A stretch of 64,000 nt of DNA from Paraburkholderia caballeronis. Its GTDB lineage: Bacteria; Pseudomonadota; Gammaproteobacteria; Burkholderiales; Burkholderiaceae. The position numbers and the translations under genes were made by a program. Below the pieces are notes generated by a model that was not told the DNA's origin, did no database searches, and saw nothing but the letters and a program-made list of their open reading frames with translations. Where the stretch lies: contig NZ_FNSR01000002.1 of assembly GCF_900104845.1 (NCBI RefSeq), positions 248,001 to 312,000 of the forward strand. Reading direction: 5' to 3'. Shown one piece after another: positions 25,755 to 33,640 of this stretch (positions are counted from its first letter, which is position 1; every line of letters starts with the position of its first letter).

Positions 25755-26987
25755 ATGAAAAAGCCACTGTTGGCTGGCGCAGCCATGGCTGGAATGATGA
25801 CGACGCCGGTATTCGCGCAAAGCAGCGTGACGCTGTATGGGCTCATCGATCAGGGCGTGAACTACGTCAGCAACGTCCAGACGGGACGAAGCGGCGCGGG
25901 AGCGTTGCAAGGCCAGCATCAGATCGCGCTGTCGGACGGCGCAACCGGCATCGGCGGCAGCCGCTGGGGGCTGAAGGGCAGCGAGGACCTCGGCGGCGGC
26001 CTGCGCGCGATCTTCACGCTCGAAAACGGCTTCAACATCAACACCGGCGGACTGGCGCAAGGCGGCCTGCTGTTCGGGCGGCAGGCGTTCGTCGGGCTCG
26101 CGAATCCGTACGGGCAACTGACGTTCGGGCGGCAGTACAGCATCGTCAGCGACATGCTCGCGCCGCTGTCTCAGGCCGGCGAGATTCCCGGCCACATGGG
26201 CGCGAATCCGGACGACCTCGACGACCTCGGCCACTCGATCCGGATCAACAACAGCATCAAGTTCAGAAGCACGTCATACGGCGGCTTCGTGTTCGGCGCG
26301 ATGTATTCGCTCGGCGGCGTCGCGGGCGCGACGGGACGCAACCAGTTGTGGGCGCTGAGCGGCACGTACGCGAACGGGCCGCTGTCCGCAGGGGTCGGCT
26401 ACCTGAATGCGCGCAACCCGAACCTGTCGTACTTCGGCACGAACGGCAACTCAGGCGGCGACACGGTGAACAACATGGGATCGGCCGGTTCGGCCACGGC
26501 CGGCCAGACCAATACGCTGTATGCGGGGTTTGCGTCCGCGCGCTCGATGCAACTCGCCGTCGCCGGCGCGAAGTACAAATTCGGCGCGGCGACGATCGGC
26601 GCGACCGTTTCGCATCTGAGCTTCGACGATCTCGGCGACGCGACCTCCGGCCCGAATCCGCTGCACTACAGCGGCACCGCCGTGTTCAACAACGGCGAAG
26701 TCAACGCGACCTGGGCGTTCACGTCCGCCTTCAGCGTGAACGCGGCGTACAGCTATACGCGCAAGGCGAGTGTCGGCCAGTACGGATCGGCAACCTATCA
26801 CCAGGGCGAACTGTCGGCCGCGTATTTCCTGTCGAAGCGCACCGAACTGTATGCGCTCGCGATCTACCAGCAGGCGAGCGGCACCGACTCGCTGGGCCAG
26901 TCGGCGGTTGCGTCGATCACGCAGTTGACCGCGTCGTCGACCAACAAGCAGGCGCTCGTCAGGCTCGGCATCCTGCATCTGTTCTGA
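25755..26987 (+). CDS. Gram-negative porin (Burkholderiales trimeric type)
   Basis: A 410-residue outer membrane porin. The signal peptide is residues 1-22 (KKPLLAGAAMAGMMTTPVFAQ) and the mature protein begins with SSVTLYGLIDQGVNYV, the standard start of this family. Internal family motifs include GSRWGLKGSEDLGGGLRAIFTLENGF and LFGRQAFVGL, and the protein ends KQALVRLGILHLF with the C-terminal Phe needed for outer membrane assembly. It probably admits the aromatic or other acid degraded by the neighbouring operon. GGAGACAAG precedes the start. A GntR-type operator overlaps its promoter, and a hairpin terminator follows. Confidence 0.95.
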   Translation: MKKPLLAGAAMAGMMTTPVFAQSSVTLYGLIDQGVNYVSNVQTGRSGAGALQGQHQIALSDGATGIGGSRWGLKGSEDLGGGLRAIFTLENGFNINTGGLAQGGLLFGRQAFVGLANPYGQLTFGRQYSIVSDMLAPLSQAGEIPGHMGANPDDLDDLGHSIRINNSIKFRSTSYGGFVFGAMYSLGGVAGATGRNQLWALSGTYANGPLSAGVGYLNARNPNLSYFGTNGNSGGDTVNNMGSAGSATAGQTNTLYAGFASARSMQLAVAGAKYKFGAATIGATVSHLSFDDLGDATSGPNPLHYSGTAVFNNGEVNATWAFTSAFSVNAAYSYTRKASVGQYGSATYHQGELSAAYFLSKRTELYALAIYQQASGTDSLGQSAVASITQLTASSTNKQALVRLGILHLF

Positions 26988-26993
26988 GGGATC

Positions 26994-27024
26994 AAAAAAG
27001 GCCGGCCGTGCAACGGCCGGCCTT
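26994..27024. terminator. Hairpin terminator shared by porin and GntR genes
   Basis: A perfect 12-bp stem (26998-27009 with 27013-27024) with loop GCA sits between two converging genes. On the minus strand it is followed by a T6 run, making a good Rho-independent terminator for the GntR gene; for the porin transcript the T run is short. Confidence 0.85.
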
Positions 27025-27054
27025 CGCGCGTGAGGCAATCACGCGAACGAAGAA

Positions 27055-27816
27055 CTACTTCGTCGCGCGTGCGGCCTTGCCGTCGCGCTCCGGGTCCTTT
27101 TCGTCGCCGAGCACTTCGCTCCACGCTTCGACGGCGCGAGCGAAGTGCGTTTCCATCATCGCGGTCGCCTTCTTCAGGTCGCGTTTGCGGATCGCTTCGT
27201 ACAGACGCTCGTGCTGCGCGGCCGACAACGCGCCGCGCTCGGGATCGGCGAACAGCGCGAAGCGCCGGCTCTCGGAGATGCGATAGAACGAATTCAGCAA
27301 ACGGACCAGCACGTCGTTGTGCGTGCTGCGCGCCAGCGCGATATGGAACGCGGTGTCCTGCGCGGAAATGTTGCCCTTGTTCGCGAGCACCGCGCGCGTG
27401 GCCTCGATGATCGACGCGAGGCTGTCGAGGTCCGCTTCGGTGCGCCGCTCGCACGCGAGCTGAACCGCGCGCATTTCGAGCGCCCAGCGCACTTCGAGCG
27501 TCTCCTTCACTTCCTTCATCGACGGCTCGGACCCCATTTCGGTCAGCAGCACGATCGTCTCGAAGCTGCTGTCCGTGGACATGCGGCGCAGATAGATGCC
27601 GGAGTTCGGCCGGGACTCGACGACCCGCAGCGCGCTCAGCGTCGACAACGCCTCGCGCAGCGCATTGCGCCCGACGCCGAAGCGTTCGGCAAGCGCGCGC
27701 TCGGACGGCAACCGTTCGCCGCTCTCGTAGCCGCGTTCCTTGAAGAACGCGAGCATCTTGCCGACAAGCTCCGACCGCGAGGTCGATTCACGCGTGATAG
27801 GCGACGACAGATCCAT
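27055..27816 (-). CDS. GntR-family regulator, FadR/FCD subfamily
   Basis: A 253-residue repressor-type protein. The winged HTH spans about 35-77 (LPSERALAERFGVGRNALREALSTLSALRVVES), followed by an all-helical FCD ligand domain with EVRWALEMRAVQLACERRTEAD and an FHIALARSTHNDVLVRLLNSFYRI metal/ligand region including conserved His residues. Members bind sites of the AATTGGT-N3-ACCAATT type and release them with an organic acid or acyl-CoA. Three such sites lie in this island (25633, 33301, 33582), before the porin, the Rieske operon and the MFS gene. A TATAAT -10 element at 27856-27861 on the minus strand suggests its own promoter besides read-through from the operon upstream. Confidence 0.93.
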   Translation of the reverse strand: MDLSSPITRESTSRSELVGKMLAFFKERGYESGERLPSERALAERFGVGRNALREALSTLSALRVVESRPNSGIYLRRMSTDSSFETIVLLTEMGSEPSMKEVKETLEVRWALEMRAVQLACERRTEADLDSLASIIEATRAVLANKGNISAQDTAFHIALARSTHNDVLVRLLNSFYRISESRRFALFADPERGALSAAQHERLYEAIRKRDLKKATAMMETHFARAVEAWSEVLGDEKDPERDGKAARATK

Positions 27817-27961
27817 GTTGCAGAGGCCAATGAACCCGCTCGGGGCAATGAAAGGATTATACAGATGCGGGGTGCCGGATCAGCGGGCTTCGGAAGCGCC
27901 ATGACCGCGTGTGCGGCCGGCATGGCGCACGTCGCCGCGTCCTGCACGCGCCGCATGCGAG

Positions 27962-28426
27962 TCAGCCGGCGACGGTCCAGTGAAGCAGGCTGTATGGCCT
28001 CGGCGCGTCGCCGTGATGCTCGAAGACGCCGCGCACCGAAGCGCCGATCTCGACCGGCTGCGCGGGGTCGCCGAGCAGGTTGCCGATCATCCGCACGTTG
28101 CCCGCATGCGGCAGTTCGACGAGCACGACGAGGTACGGCGTCGCGTTCGCGAGAACCGGATGCGACGGATGCCACACGCGTTCCCAACTGTAGATGCGGC
28201 CGGACGGCTCGACGTCGTGCCAGGCCGGATCGAACGCATGGCACCCGTGACAGATCCATTCGGGGCCGAACTGCCACGTGCCGCAATGAGCGCACCGCTG
28301 CACGCGCAGCCGCGATTCGCGCAGTCCGTCCCAGTACGGCGCGGACAGTCCGTCCGGCTCGGGCGCCGGCGCCGGCAGGCCTTCGGGCAGATAGAACGTC
28401 GTAGTGGATGCAGGGGATGAAGTCAT
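27962..28426 (-). CDS. DUF35 OB-fold/zinc-ribbon acyl-CoA-binding protein
   Basis: A 154-residue protein with a zinc ribbon (Cys45, Cys48, Cys59, Cys62 in CAHCGTWQFGPEWICHGC) followed by an OB-fold (SGRIYSWERVWHPSHPVLANATPYLVVLVEL). Such DUF35 proteins partner thiolase-like enzymes; the best known case is the ChsH2-type domain with the Ltp2 retro-aldolase in steroid side-chain breakdown, where DUF35 closes the active site around acyl-CoA. Its start overlaps the stop of the thiolase-like gene by four bases, so the two are made together. It is the last gene of the Rieske operon before the GntR gene. Confidence 0.9.
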   Translation of the reverse strand: MTSSPASTTTFYLPEGLPAPAPEPDGLSAPYWDGLRESRLRVQRCAHCGTWQFGPEWICHGCHAFDPAWHDVEPSGRIYSWERVWHPSHPVLANATPYLVVLVELPHAGNVRMIGNLLGDPAQPVEIGASVRGVFEHHGDAPRPYSLLHWTVAG

Positions 28427-29604
28427 CGTGCGGCCTCCGAGCCGAACAGCAGGCTGCTTGCCGGCGACACCATCGGGCCGCCGATCACGAGCGCGACGTC
28501 GTGGCGCCGCGCCTGGCTCGTCGACGTGCCGCGCACCTGCCGCGCGGCTTCCACGAGCAGTTCGAAACCGTGCACGTAGCATTCGCCAAGATTGCCGCCG
28601 CTCGTGTTCAACGGCAGCGCGCCGTGCGGCGCGATCAGGTTGTCGAACGTGAGGAACGCATTCGCTTCTTCGGGCGCGAAGAAGCCATGTTCGGAAAGCG
28701 CCATCGCAACGCCGCCGGTGAAGTTCTCGTAACACTGCACGACGCCGACGTCCGCCGGTCCGACGCACGCCATCCGGTACAGGTCGGCGGCCACCGTCGC
28801 ATAACCGGCGCTCGCATACTGCGGGCCGTTGTGCGGCGACGCCGCCGCGCGCCAGCCCGCGCCGCCCGCCGCGCCGAGCAGATACACCGGCCGGTTCGGA
28901 AAGTCCTTCGCGCGTTCGGCCGGCACCAGCAGCAGCGCCGCCGCGCCGTCGTTCTCCATGCAGCAGTCGAACAGCCGGAACGGCTCGACGATCCAGCGCG
29001 CGTCGTCGTACTGTTCCGCGCTCAGCGGCTTGCCGTATCGCACCGCGCGCGGATTGGCCTGCGCGTGGTGCTGGGACGCGAGCGCAATCGCGCGCATCGC
29101 TTCCTGCCGCACGCCGTGGTCATGCATGAAGCGCGTGACCTTCATCGCGAACTTCTGCGGCGGCGCGAGCACGCCGTACGGCATCTGGTAAGCCATGTCG
29201 CCCGACACCGTCGTCGTGTCGGCCGCCTGGCCGAAGCGGCCGTATTGCCCCTGCGCGAGTCCGCGATAGACGACCACGCAGTCGGCCAGCCCGCCTGCGA
29301 TCGCCGCCGCTCCATTCGCGACGGCCGCCGCGCAGCCGCCGCCTCCGCCGCCCCACTGCATCGTCGCGGACCGGAGCTGCCGCACGCCCAATGCCGTCGC
29401 GAGCCGCGTCGCCTCGGCGCGGTCGTTCGCATAGGACGCGAAGCCGTCGATGTCGCGCGGGTCCATCTGCGCATCGCGGCAGGCGGCGAGAACCGCCTGA
29501 AGCACAAGCCTGAATTCCGGATCGGGCGACTTACCGAACCGGTAGTACGCGCTTTCCCCGACGCCGACGACCGCGACCTTGCCGCGTAGCGTGCGTTCGC
29601 TCAT
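28423..29604 (-). CDS. Thiolase-like (SCPx/lipid-transfer type) protein
   Basis: A 393-residue protein of the thiolase superfamily, SCPx/Ltp branch. Features include KVAVVGVGESAYYRFG at the start, MQWGGGGGGCAAAVANGAAAI (about 82-102) in the place of the nucleophile loop, and C-terminal GALPLNTSGGNLGECYVHGFELLVEAARQVRG, typical of this branch (TSGG). The usual CxxG-type nucleophile context is not obvious, which fits the Ltp2-like aldolases that cleave beta-hydroxyacyl-CoA without a thiolase Cys. Together with the DUF35 protein it may split an acyl-CoA derived from the substrate. It overlaps its neighbours on both sides by four bases (ATGA), showing tight coupling. Confidence 0.88.
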   Translation of the reverse strand: MSERTLRGKVAVVGVGESAYYRFGKSPDPEFRLVLQAVLAACRDAQMDPRDIDGFASYANDRAEATRLATALGVRQLRSATMQWGGGGGGCAAAVANGAAAIAGGLADCVVVYRGLAQGQYGRFGQAADTTTVSGDMAYQMPYGVLAPPQKFAMKVTRFMHDHGVRQEAMRAIALASQHHAQANPRAVRYGKPLSAEQYDDARWIVEPFRLFDCCMENDGAAALLLVPAERAKDFPNRPVYLLGAAGGAGWRAAASPHNGPQYASAGYATVAADLYRMACVGPADVGVVQCYENFTGGVAMALSEHGFFAPEEANAFLTFDNLIAPHGALPLNTSGGNLGECYVHGFELLVEAARQVRGTSTSQARRHDVALVIGGPMVSPASSLLFGSEAAR

Positions 29605-30908
29605 GATGAAACGGTCGCCGCTTGCGGGTCGTCGGCGCGGCAACCGCGGCAACTATAGGCGGCGCCGCTTTGCAGCAGCGCGCCGACGGCCTCGGCCGGA
29701 TAACCGAGCATGTCGCCGAGAATCTCGCGCGTATGCTCGCCGATTCCCGGCGCGGGCGCCGGGTCCGCGATCGGCGTGCCGTGAAAGCGGAACGGCAGGC
29801 TGATGTTCGGCAGCCATCCGAGTTCCGGATGATCGATGCGGCTGACGAGCCGCCGTTCGCGCGCCTCGGCCGAGCGCAACGCCTCGCCGACGGTGCGGAC
29901 CTCGCCGCAAGGAATCGACGCGGTGCGCATGCGCTGCTGCCAGTGCGACCACGGCTGTTTCGCGAACGCGTCGTCGAGGATGCGGAACAGTTCCGCGCGC
30001 CGCGCGATGCGGCCGTTGCGGTCCGCCAGCACCGGGTCCGCGCCGAGTTCCGGCATTTCCAGCACCTGCGTGACGAGCCGGTTGAAGATCTTGTTGTTCC
30101 CGCAATTGATGTAGAACGCCGCATCGGCTGCCTGGAACACGCCGGACGGACACGTGTCCGGACTCGTGTTGCCGTGGCGCTGCGGCTCTTCGCCGGTGAA
30201 CAGATGCTGCAACGTCGCATAACCCGTCATCAGCACCGCATTGTCGAACAGCGACACCTCCACCGCCTGGCCGTGGCCGGTGCGCTCGCGCGCGACCAGC
30301 GCGCCGAGCATCGCGTTGCACGCCATCATCGCGGTGCTGATGTCCATCACCGGCGACAGCGCGCGCACGCCGAGCCGGTCCGGATAGCCGTTCATCGACA
30401 CGAAACCGCTTTCGGCCTGCGCGACCGGATCGAACCCGAGCCGGTCAGCGAACGCGCCGTCGCGGCCGTATGCGGACACCGAGCAATAGATGAGCCGCGG
30501 ATTCGCTTCCCGGCAGACCTCGTAACCGAGCCCGAGGCGCTCCATCACGCCGGTCGAGAAATTCTCGGCGACGATGTCGGCGGTCGCGATCAGTTCGCGC
30601 GCGATGCGCCGTCCGTCGTCCGACTTCAGGTCGAGCGCGATGCTGCGCTTGTTGCGGTTGGCCCATAGATACGGCGCGCCGAGGCTTTCGTCGGCCGGAT
30701 GCGCGGGCGGATAGTAGCGGAACTCGTCGCCGCGTCCCGGCGCTTCGACCTTGATGACGTCCGCGCCCATGTCGGCGAGCATCATCGTCGCGAACGGGCC
30801 GGCGATGAAGTGCGTGAAGTCCACGATCCGGATGCCGTCGAGCGCCTTCGGCGCATGGACGGGACGCGGTTCGTGGGCGGGGAATTCCTGTTCGAGCCTG
30901 GATAACAT
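29601..30908 (-). CDS. CoA-transferase family III (CaiB/BaiF type)
   Basis: A 435-residue family III CoA-transferase. The N-terminal pattern IRIVDFTHFIAGPFATMMLADMGADVIKVEAPGRGDEFR and NRNKRSIALDLKSDDGR, and the middle FDPVAQAESGFVSMNGYPD, are family hallmarks; the catalytic aspartate is expected in LSPVMDISTAMMA (Asp near 192). It would move CoA onto the carboxylic acid substrate so that later enzymes can act on a thioester. It lies 68 bases after the reductase gene and overlaps the thiolase-like gene. The Cys-rich end (YSCRGC) is not a usual feature. The donor and acceptor acids are unknown. Confidence 0.92.
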   Translation of the reverse strand: MLSRLEQEFPAHEPRPVHAPKALDGIRIVDFTHFIAGPFATMMLADMGADVIKVEAPGRGDEFRYYPPAHPADESLGAPYLWANRNKRSIALDLKSDDGRRIARELIATADIVAENFSTGVMERLGLGYEVCREANPRLIYCSVSAYGRDGAFADRLGFDPVAQAESGFVSMNGYPDRLGVRALSPVMDISTAMMACNAMLGALVARERTGHGQAVEVSLFDNAVLMTGYATLQHLFTGEEPQRHGNTSPDTCPSGVFQAADAAFYINCGNNKIFNRLVTQVLEMPELGADPVLADRNGRIARRAELFRILDDAFAKQPWSHWQQRMRTASIPCGEVRTVGEALRSAEARERRLVSRIDHPELGWLPNISLPFRFHGTPIADPAPAPGIGEHTREILGDMLGYPAEAVGALLQSGAAYSCRGCRADDPQAATVSS

Positions 30909-30976
30909 CAATGCTCCTTGGCGGCGCGAGCGCGGATGCCGCGCGCCCTGGTTGGGATCGTGAGAGTCGGGAGAGT

Positions 30977-31939
30977 TCAGAGGTCCAGCACCAGCGTGTC
31001 GGACAGCGACCCGGAGCAGCACACCATGATCGCGCTGTTGGCCTGCCGCTCCGCGTCGGTCAGATAGTCGTCGCGATGGTCCGGCGTGCCGTCGATCACG
31101 CGCGTCTTGCAGGTCCCGCACACGCCTGACGAGCACGCGTACTGCACGTCCACGCCGTTGTCGAGCAGCGCGTCGAGGATCGTCTTGCCGGCGGCGACCG
31201 GAATGCGGCGTCCGCAGCGATGCAGCAGCACGTCGAAGCCGCCCGCGGTCGCGCTTTCGCTCGCCGCAGCGAACCGTTCGTAATGCACGTGTTCGGCCGG
31301 GCGCTGCGCGCAGACCGCGACGAAGTCGTCGATCATGCCGCGCGGTCCGCAGCAGTACAGATGCGCGTCGCTTGCCGCTGCGTCGACGATGCTGCGCAGG
31401 TCGAGCCGGTTGCCGTCCGACTCGAAATGCAGCGACACGCGCCCGCGGCCGCCGGCCGCGCGCGCGAGTTCGTCGAGGTACGCGGCGCGCTGCGGCGAAC
31501 GGGCCGCATAGTGCAGCCGCCACGCGCCGCCGAGCCGGTTCAGCCGGTGAATCATCGACACGACCGGCGTGATGCCGATGCCGCCGCAGACAAACACCGA
31601 CTCGCGCGCGTCGTCGCGAAGCGGAAAGTCGTTGGCGGGCGGCGCGATCTCGAAGAGGTCGCCGACGCGCGGCACCGCGTGCATCCAGCGCGAGCCGCCG
31701 CGGCCGTGGTCGTCGCGCTGCACCGCGATCACATAGCGATGACGTTCGGCGGGATCGTTGACGAGCGAATAACTGCGGACGCGGTTCTCCGGCAGCAGCA
31801 GATCGATGTGCGCGCCGGCCGCGAACGCCGGCAGTTCCACCGCCTCGACGGGACGGAATTCATACGATGCGACGCCGTCCGCCTCCAGGCGGATCCGGCT
31901 TAGCCGCACGCTCACGCGCGCGGCGTCTGGCTTGGACAT
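30977..31939 (-). CDS. Oxygenase reductase component (FMN, NAD, 2Fe-2S; VanB/phthalate reductase type)
   Basis: A 320-residue class IA reductase. The flavin site RSYSLV is at 55-60, the NAD-binding region CGGIGITPVVSMI at 118-130, and a plant-type 2Fe-2S domain is at the C-terminus with Cys269, Cys274, Cys277 (CSSGVCGTC) and Cys307 or Cys308. It passes electrons from NADH to the Rieske oxygenase encoded 22 bases upstream. The order flavin-NAD-ferredoxin is that of phthalate and vanillate reductases. Start ATG 31939 follows the oxygenase stop closely. Confidence 0.95.
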   Translation of the reverse strand: MSKPDAARVSVRLSRIRLEADGVASYEFRPVEAVELPAFAAGAHIDLLLPENRVRSYSLVNDPAERHRYVIAVQRDDHGRGGSRWMHAVPRVGDLFEIAPPANDFPLRDDARESVFVCGGIGITPVVSMIHRLNRLGGAWRLHYAARSPQRAAYLDELARAAGGRGRVSLHFESDGNRLDLRSIVDAAASDAHLYCCGPRGMIDDFVAVCAQRPAEHVHYERFAAASESATAGGFDVLLHRCGRRIPVAAGKTILDALLDNGVDVQYACSSGVCGTCKTRVIDGTPDHRDDYLTDAERQANSAIMVCCSGSLSDTLVLDL

Positions 31940-31961
31940 GACAGGGTCTTCCGTTTCTCGT

Positions 31962-33278
31962 TCACGGCGTGTAGCCGAAGTCCTTGCCGACCTGCGCGAC
32001 CATGTGCTCCGCGCCGTCGGTTTGCCACGATGCGCCGGACGGCAGCGTCAGCGACACCGCGCGGACCATCCACAGGTCGGCGTCGTCGTAACGCGCGGGC
32101 GCGGTTTGCGCGGACGCCAGCCGCCGCACGTTTTCGAGCAGCAGGCGGCGCGTCATCGCAATGCCGGTATCGCTGATGCCGAGGTTCTCGTGGCGGCGGT
32201 CGTAGACCGGCGCGACCCCGGACTGGCACGCGGCGTCCTGCACCCACAGCCCGGGCAGACCGGAGAACCAGGTTTTCGTCTGCGCGTCGTAGTTGAACTG
32301 GAAACCCGATTCGAGGTTGTACTTCGTCCAGTATTTCGCGTACGGCTGCGTGACCGGGCGCGGTTCGAACGCGTTCGCGCTCGCATGACCGGTTTCGCGG
32401 CCCGCGTGGCCGGCCTCGAAGATCCGCCGGGTCTTTTCGTACAGCGGCTGCGACGGGTGATACGAGAACATGATGCAGAGCGTGTTCTCGTCGTCGATCG
32501 GCACCCATGCGTGCCCGCTCAGCTCCGGATATTGCGACTGCGGCGGCACCAGCGTGTAGAACGGGAACAGGAACTGGTTCACGCGCCAGTAGTGACGCTC
32601 GTCGTCGAGGATCCGGCGCGACGCGATGCTGATGCCGAACTCGCGCCGCTGGCATTCGAACAGCGGCCGCAGATCGCGTTTCGCCACCCAGTCGTTGATC
32701 GCGCCTTGCGCGTCGATCCGGCCGTGCAGGATCGGCGCGTGCGCGGAATCGATTTCGCCTTCGACCGCCTGCAGCCAGTTGCACTCCTGCACGCGGAAGC
32801 TCACGTGCACGTTCTCCGCGGGCACCTTGTTCCATTCGACGTTGGGCAGCGGCGGCAGCGGGTCCGCGTTGCCGAGATACGCCCACACGATGCCGTTGCG
32901 CTCCTGGCACGGATAACTCTTGATCCGCACCTTCTCCTTCAGCCGGCTGTCCTCCGGCTCGGCCGGCGTATCCATCACGCGGCCGTCCACGCCGAACTGC
33001 CAGCCGTGATACACGCAGCGCAGACCGCAGCGTTCGTTGCGGCCGAAAATCAGCGGCGCGCCGCGATGCGGACACACGTGATCGACGAGACCGACGCGGC
33101 CTTCGCTGTCACGGAACGCGATGAGGTCTTCCCCGAGCAGGCGCACCCGCTGCGGCTGGCCGTCGACCGCGAGATCCGACGACGGCAGGAACGGAATCCA
33201 GTAAAGCCGCATGAACTGACCCATCGCCGTGCCGGGGCCGACGCGCACGAGCGTCTCGTTGTCTTCCAGAGAAAGCAT
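31962..33278 (-). CDS. Rieske non-heme iron oxygenase, large subunit (phthalate dioxygenase-like)
   Basis: A 438-residue oxygenase. The Rieske cluster ligands are Cys69-x-His71 (HVCPHRG) and Cys88-x2-His91 (CVYHGW). The catalytic domain includes EGEIDSAHAPILHGR, the region of the mononuclear iron ligands. The order MGQFMRLYWIPFLPSSDL before the Rieske domain is typical of the phthalate 4,5-dioxygenase/vanillate demethylase group of single-component-type oxygenases. It would hydroxylate or demethylate an aromatic acid in the cytoplasm with the adjacent reductase. It heads a minus-strand operon running to 27962, under a promoter with a GntR operator at 33301-33317. Confidence 0.95.
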   Translation of the reverse strand: MLSLEDNETLVRVGPGTAMGQFMRLYWIPFLPSSDLAVDGQPQRVRLLGEDLIAFRDSEGRVGLVDHVCPHRGAPLIFGRNERCGLRCVYHGWQFGVDGRVMDTPAEPEDSRLKEKVRIKSYPCQERNGIVWAYLGNADPLPPLPNVEWNKVPAENVHVSFRVQECNWLQAVEGEIDSAHAPILHGRIDAQGAINDWVAKRDLRPLFECQRREFGISIASRRILDDERHYWRVNQFLFPFYTLVPPQSQYPELSGHAWVPIDDENTLCIMFSYHPSQPLYEKTRRIFEAGHAGRETGHASANAFEPRPVTQPYAKYWTKYNLESGFQFNYDAQTKTWFSGLPGLWVQDAACQSGVAPVYDRRHENLGISDTGIAMTRRLLLENVRRLASAQTAPARYDDADLWMVRAVSLTLPSGASWQTDGAEHMVAQVGKDFGYTP

Positions 33279-33300
33279 TCAAGTCTCCGTTGGTTTTCCA

Positions 33301-33317
33301 AATTGGTGGTACCAATT
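33301..33317. promoter_or_regulatory. GntR operator AATTGGTGGTACCAATT before Rieske operon
   Basis: A perfect inverted repeat AATTGGT-GGT-ACCAATT, the classic FadR-subfamily (PdhR/LldR-type) operator. On the minus strand it starts within the -10 box of the Rieske operon promoter and runs over the expected transcription start, so bound repressor would block RNA polymerase. The GntR regulator encoded at 27055-27816 is the obvious candidate. Confidence 0.85.
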
Positions 33318-33342
33318 ATAAAAAGTTTTGGCGGATGGTCAA
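33315..33342 (-). promoter_or_regulatory. Predicted promoter of Rieske operon
   Basis: On the minus strand TTGACC (33342-33337) and a perfect TATAAT (33320-33315) are 16 bases apart. The -10 box overlaps the GntR operator. The start codon of the oxygenase follows at 33278. Confidence 0.8.
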
Positions 33343-33543
33343 CCAGGATAGATAGCGGGTTACGTGCCTTTGGCGCTCCTTTTTGCAACGGAATGCGCGA
33401 ATCCACCGGCACCTTTCCGGCCCGTCATTCATGCATATACCCATGAAAACACGGAGTTATTTTTCTCATCCAGACGCCTGCCGGCATGGTTCAGGGGCAA
33501 ACAACGCGGCCCCGCAACGGATCGTTCAGGGATTTCCCGGACT

Positions 33544-33571
33544 TTGACTCGCCGGTCGGGTGACTTATAGT
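33544..33571 (+). promoter_or_regulatory. Predicted promoter of MFS/CoA-transferase operon
   Basis: TTGACT at 33544-33549 and TATAGT at 33566-33571 are separated by 16 bases. The start of transcription is expected near 33578, just before a GntR operator, and the MFS start codon is at 33641. The rest of the spacer between 33343 and 33543 shows nothing recognisable. Confidence 0.75.
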
Positions 33572-33581
33572 GAGCCTACCA

Positions 33582-33598
33582 AATCGGTCCTACCAAAT
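33582..33598. promoter_or_regulatory. GntR operator-like site before MFS gene
   Basis: AATCGGTCCTACCAAAT matches AATTGGT-N3-ACCAATT at 12 of 14 positions and sits at about +5 to +21 of the predicted transcript. The half site CTACCAAAT is repeated directly upstream (33576-33584). Confidence 0.7.
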
Positions 33599-33640
33599 GT
33601 GAGTCAGGCCCAATAACACAAGAACGGAGACGGAGAGAGC

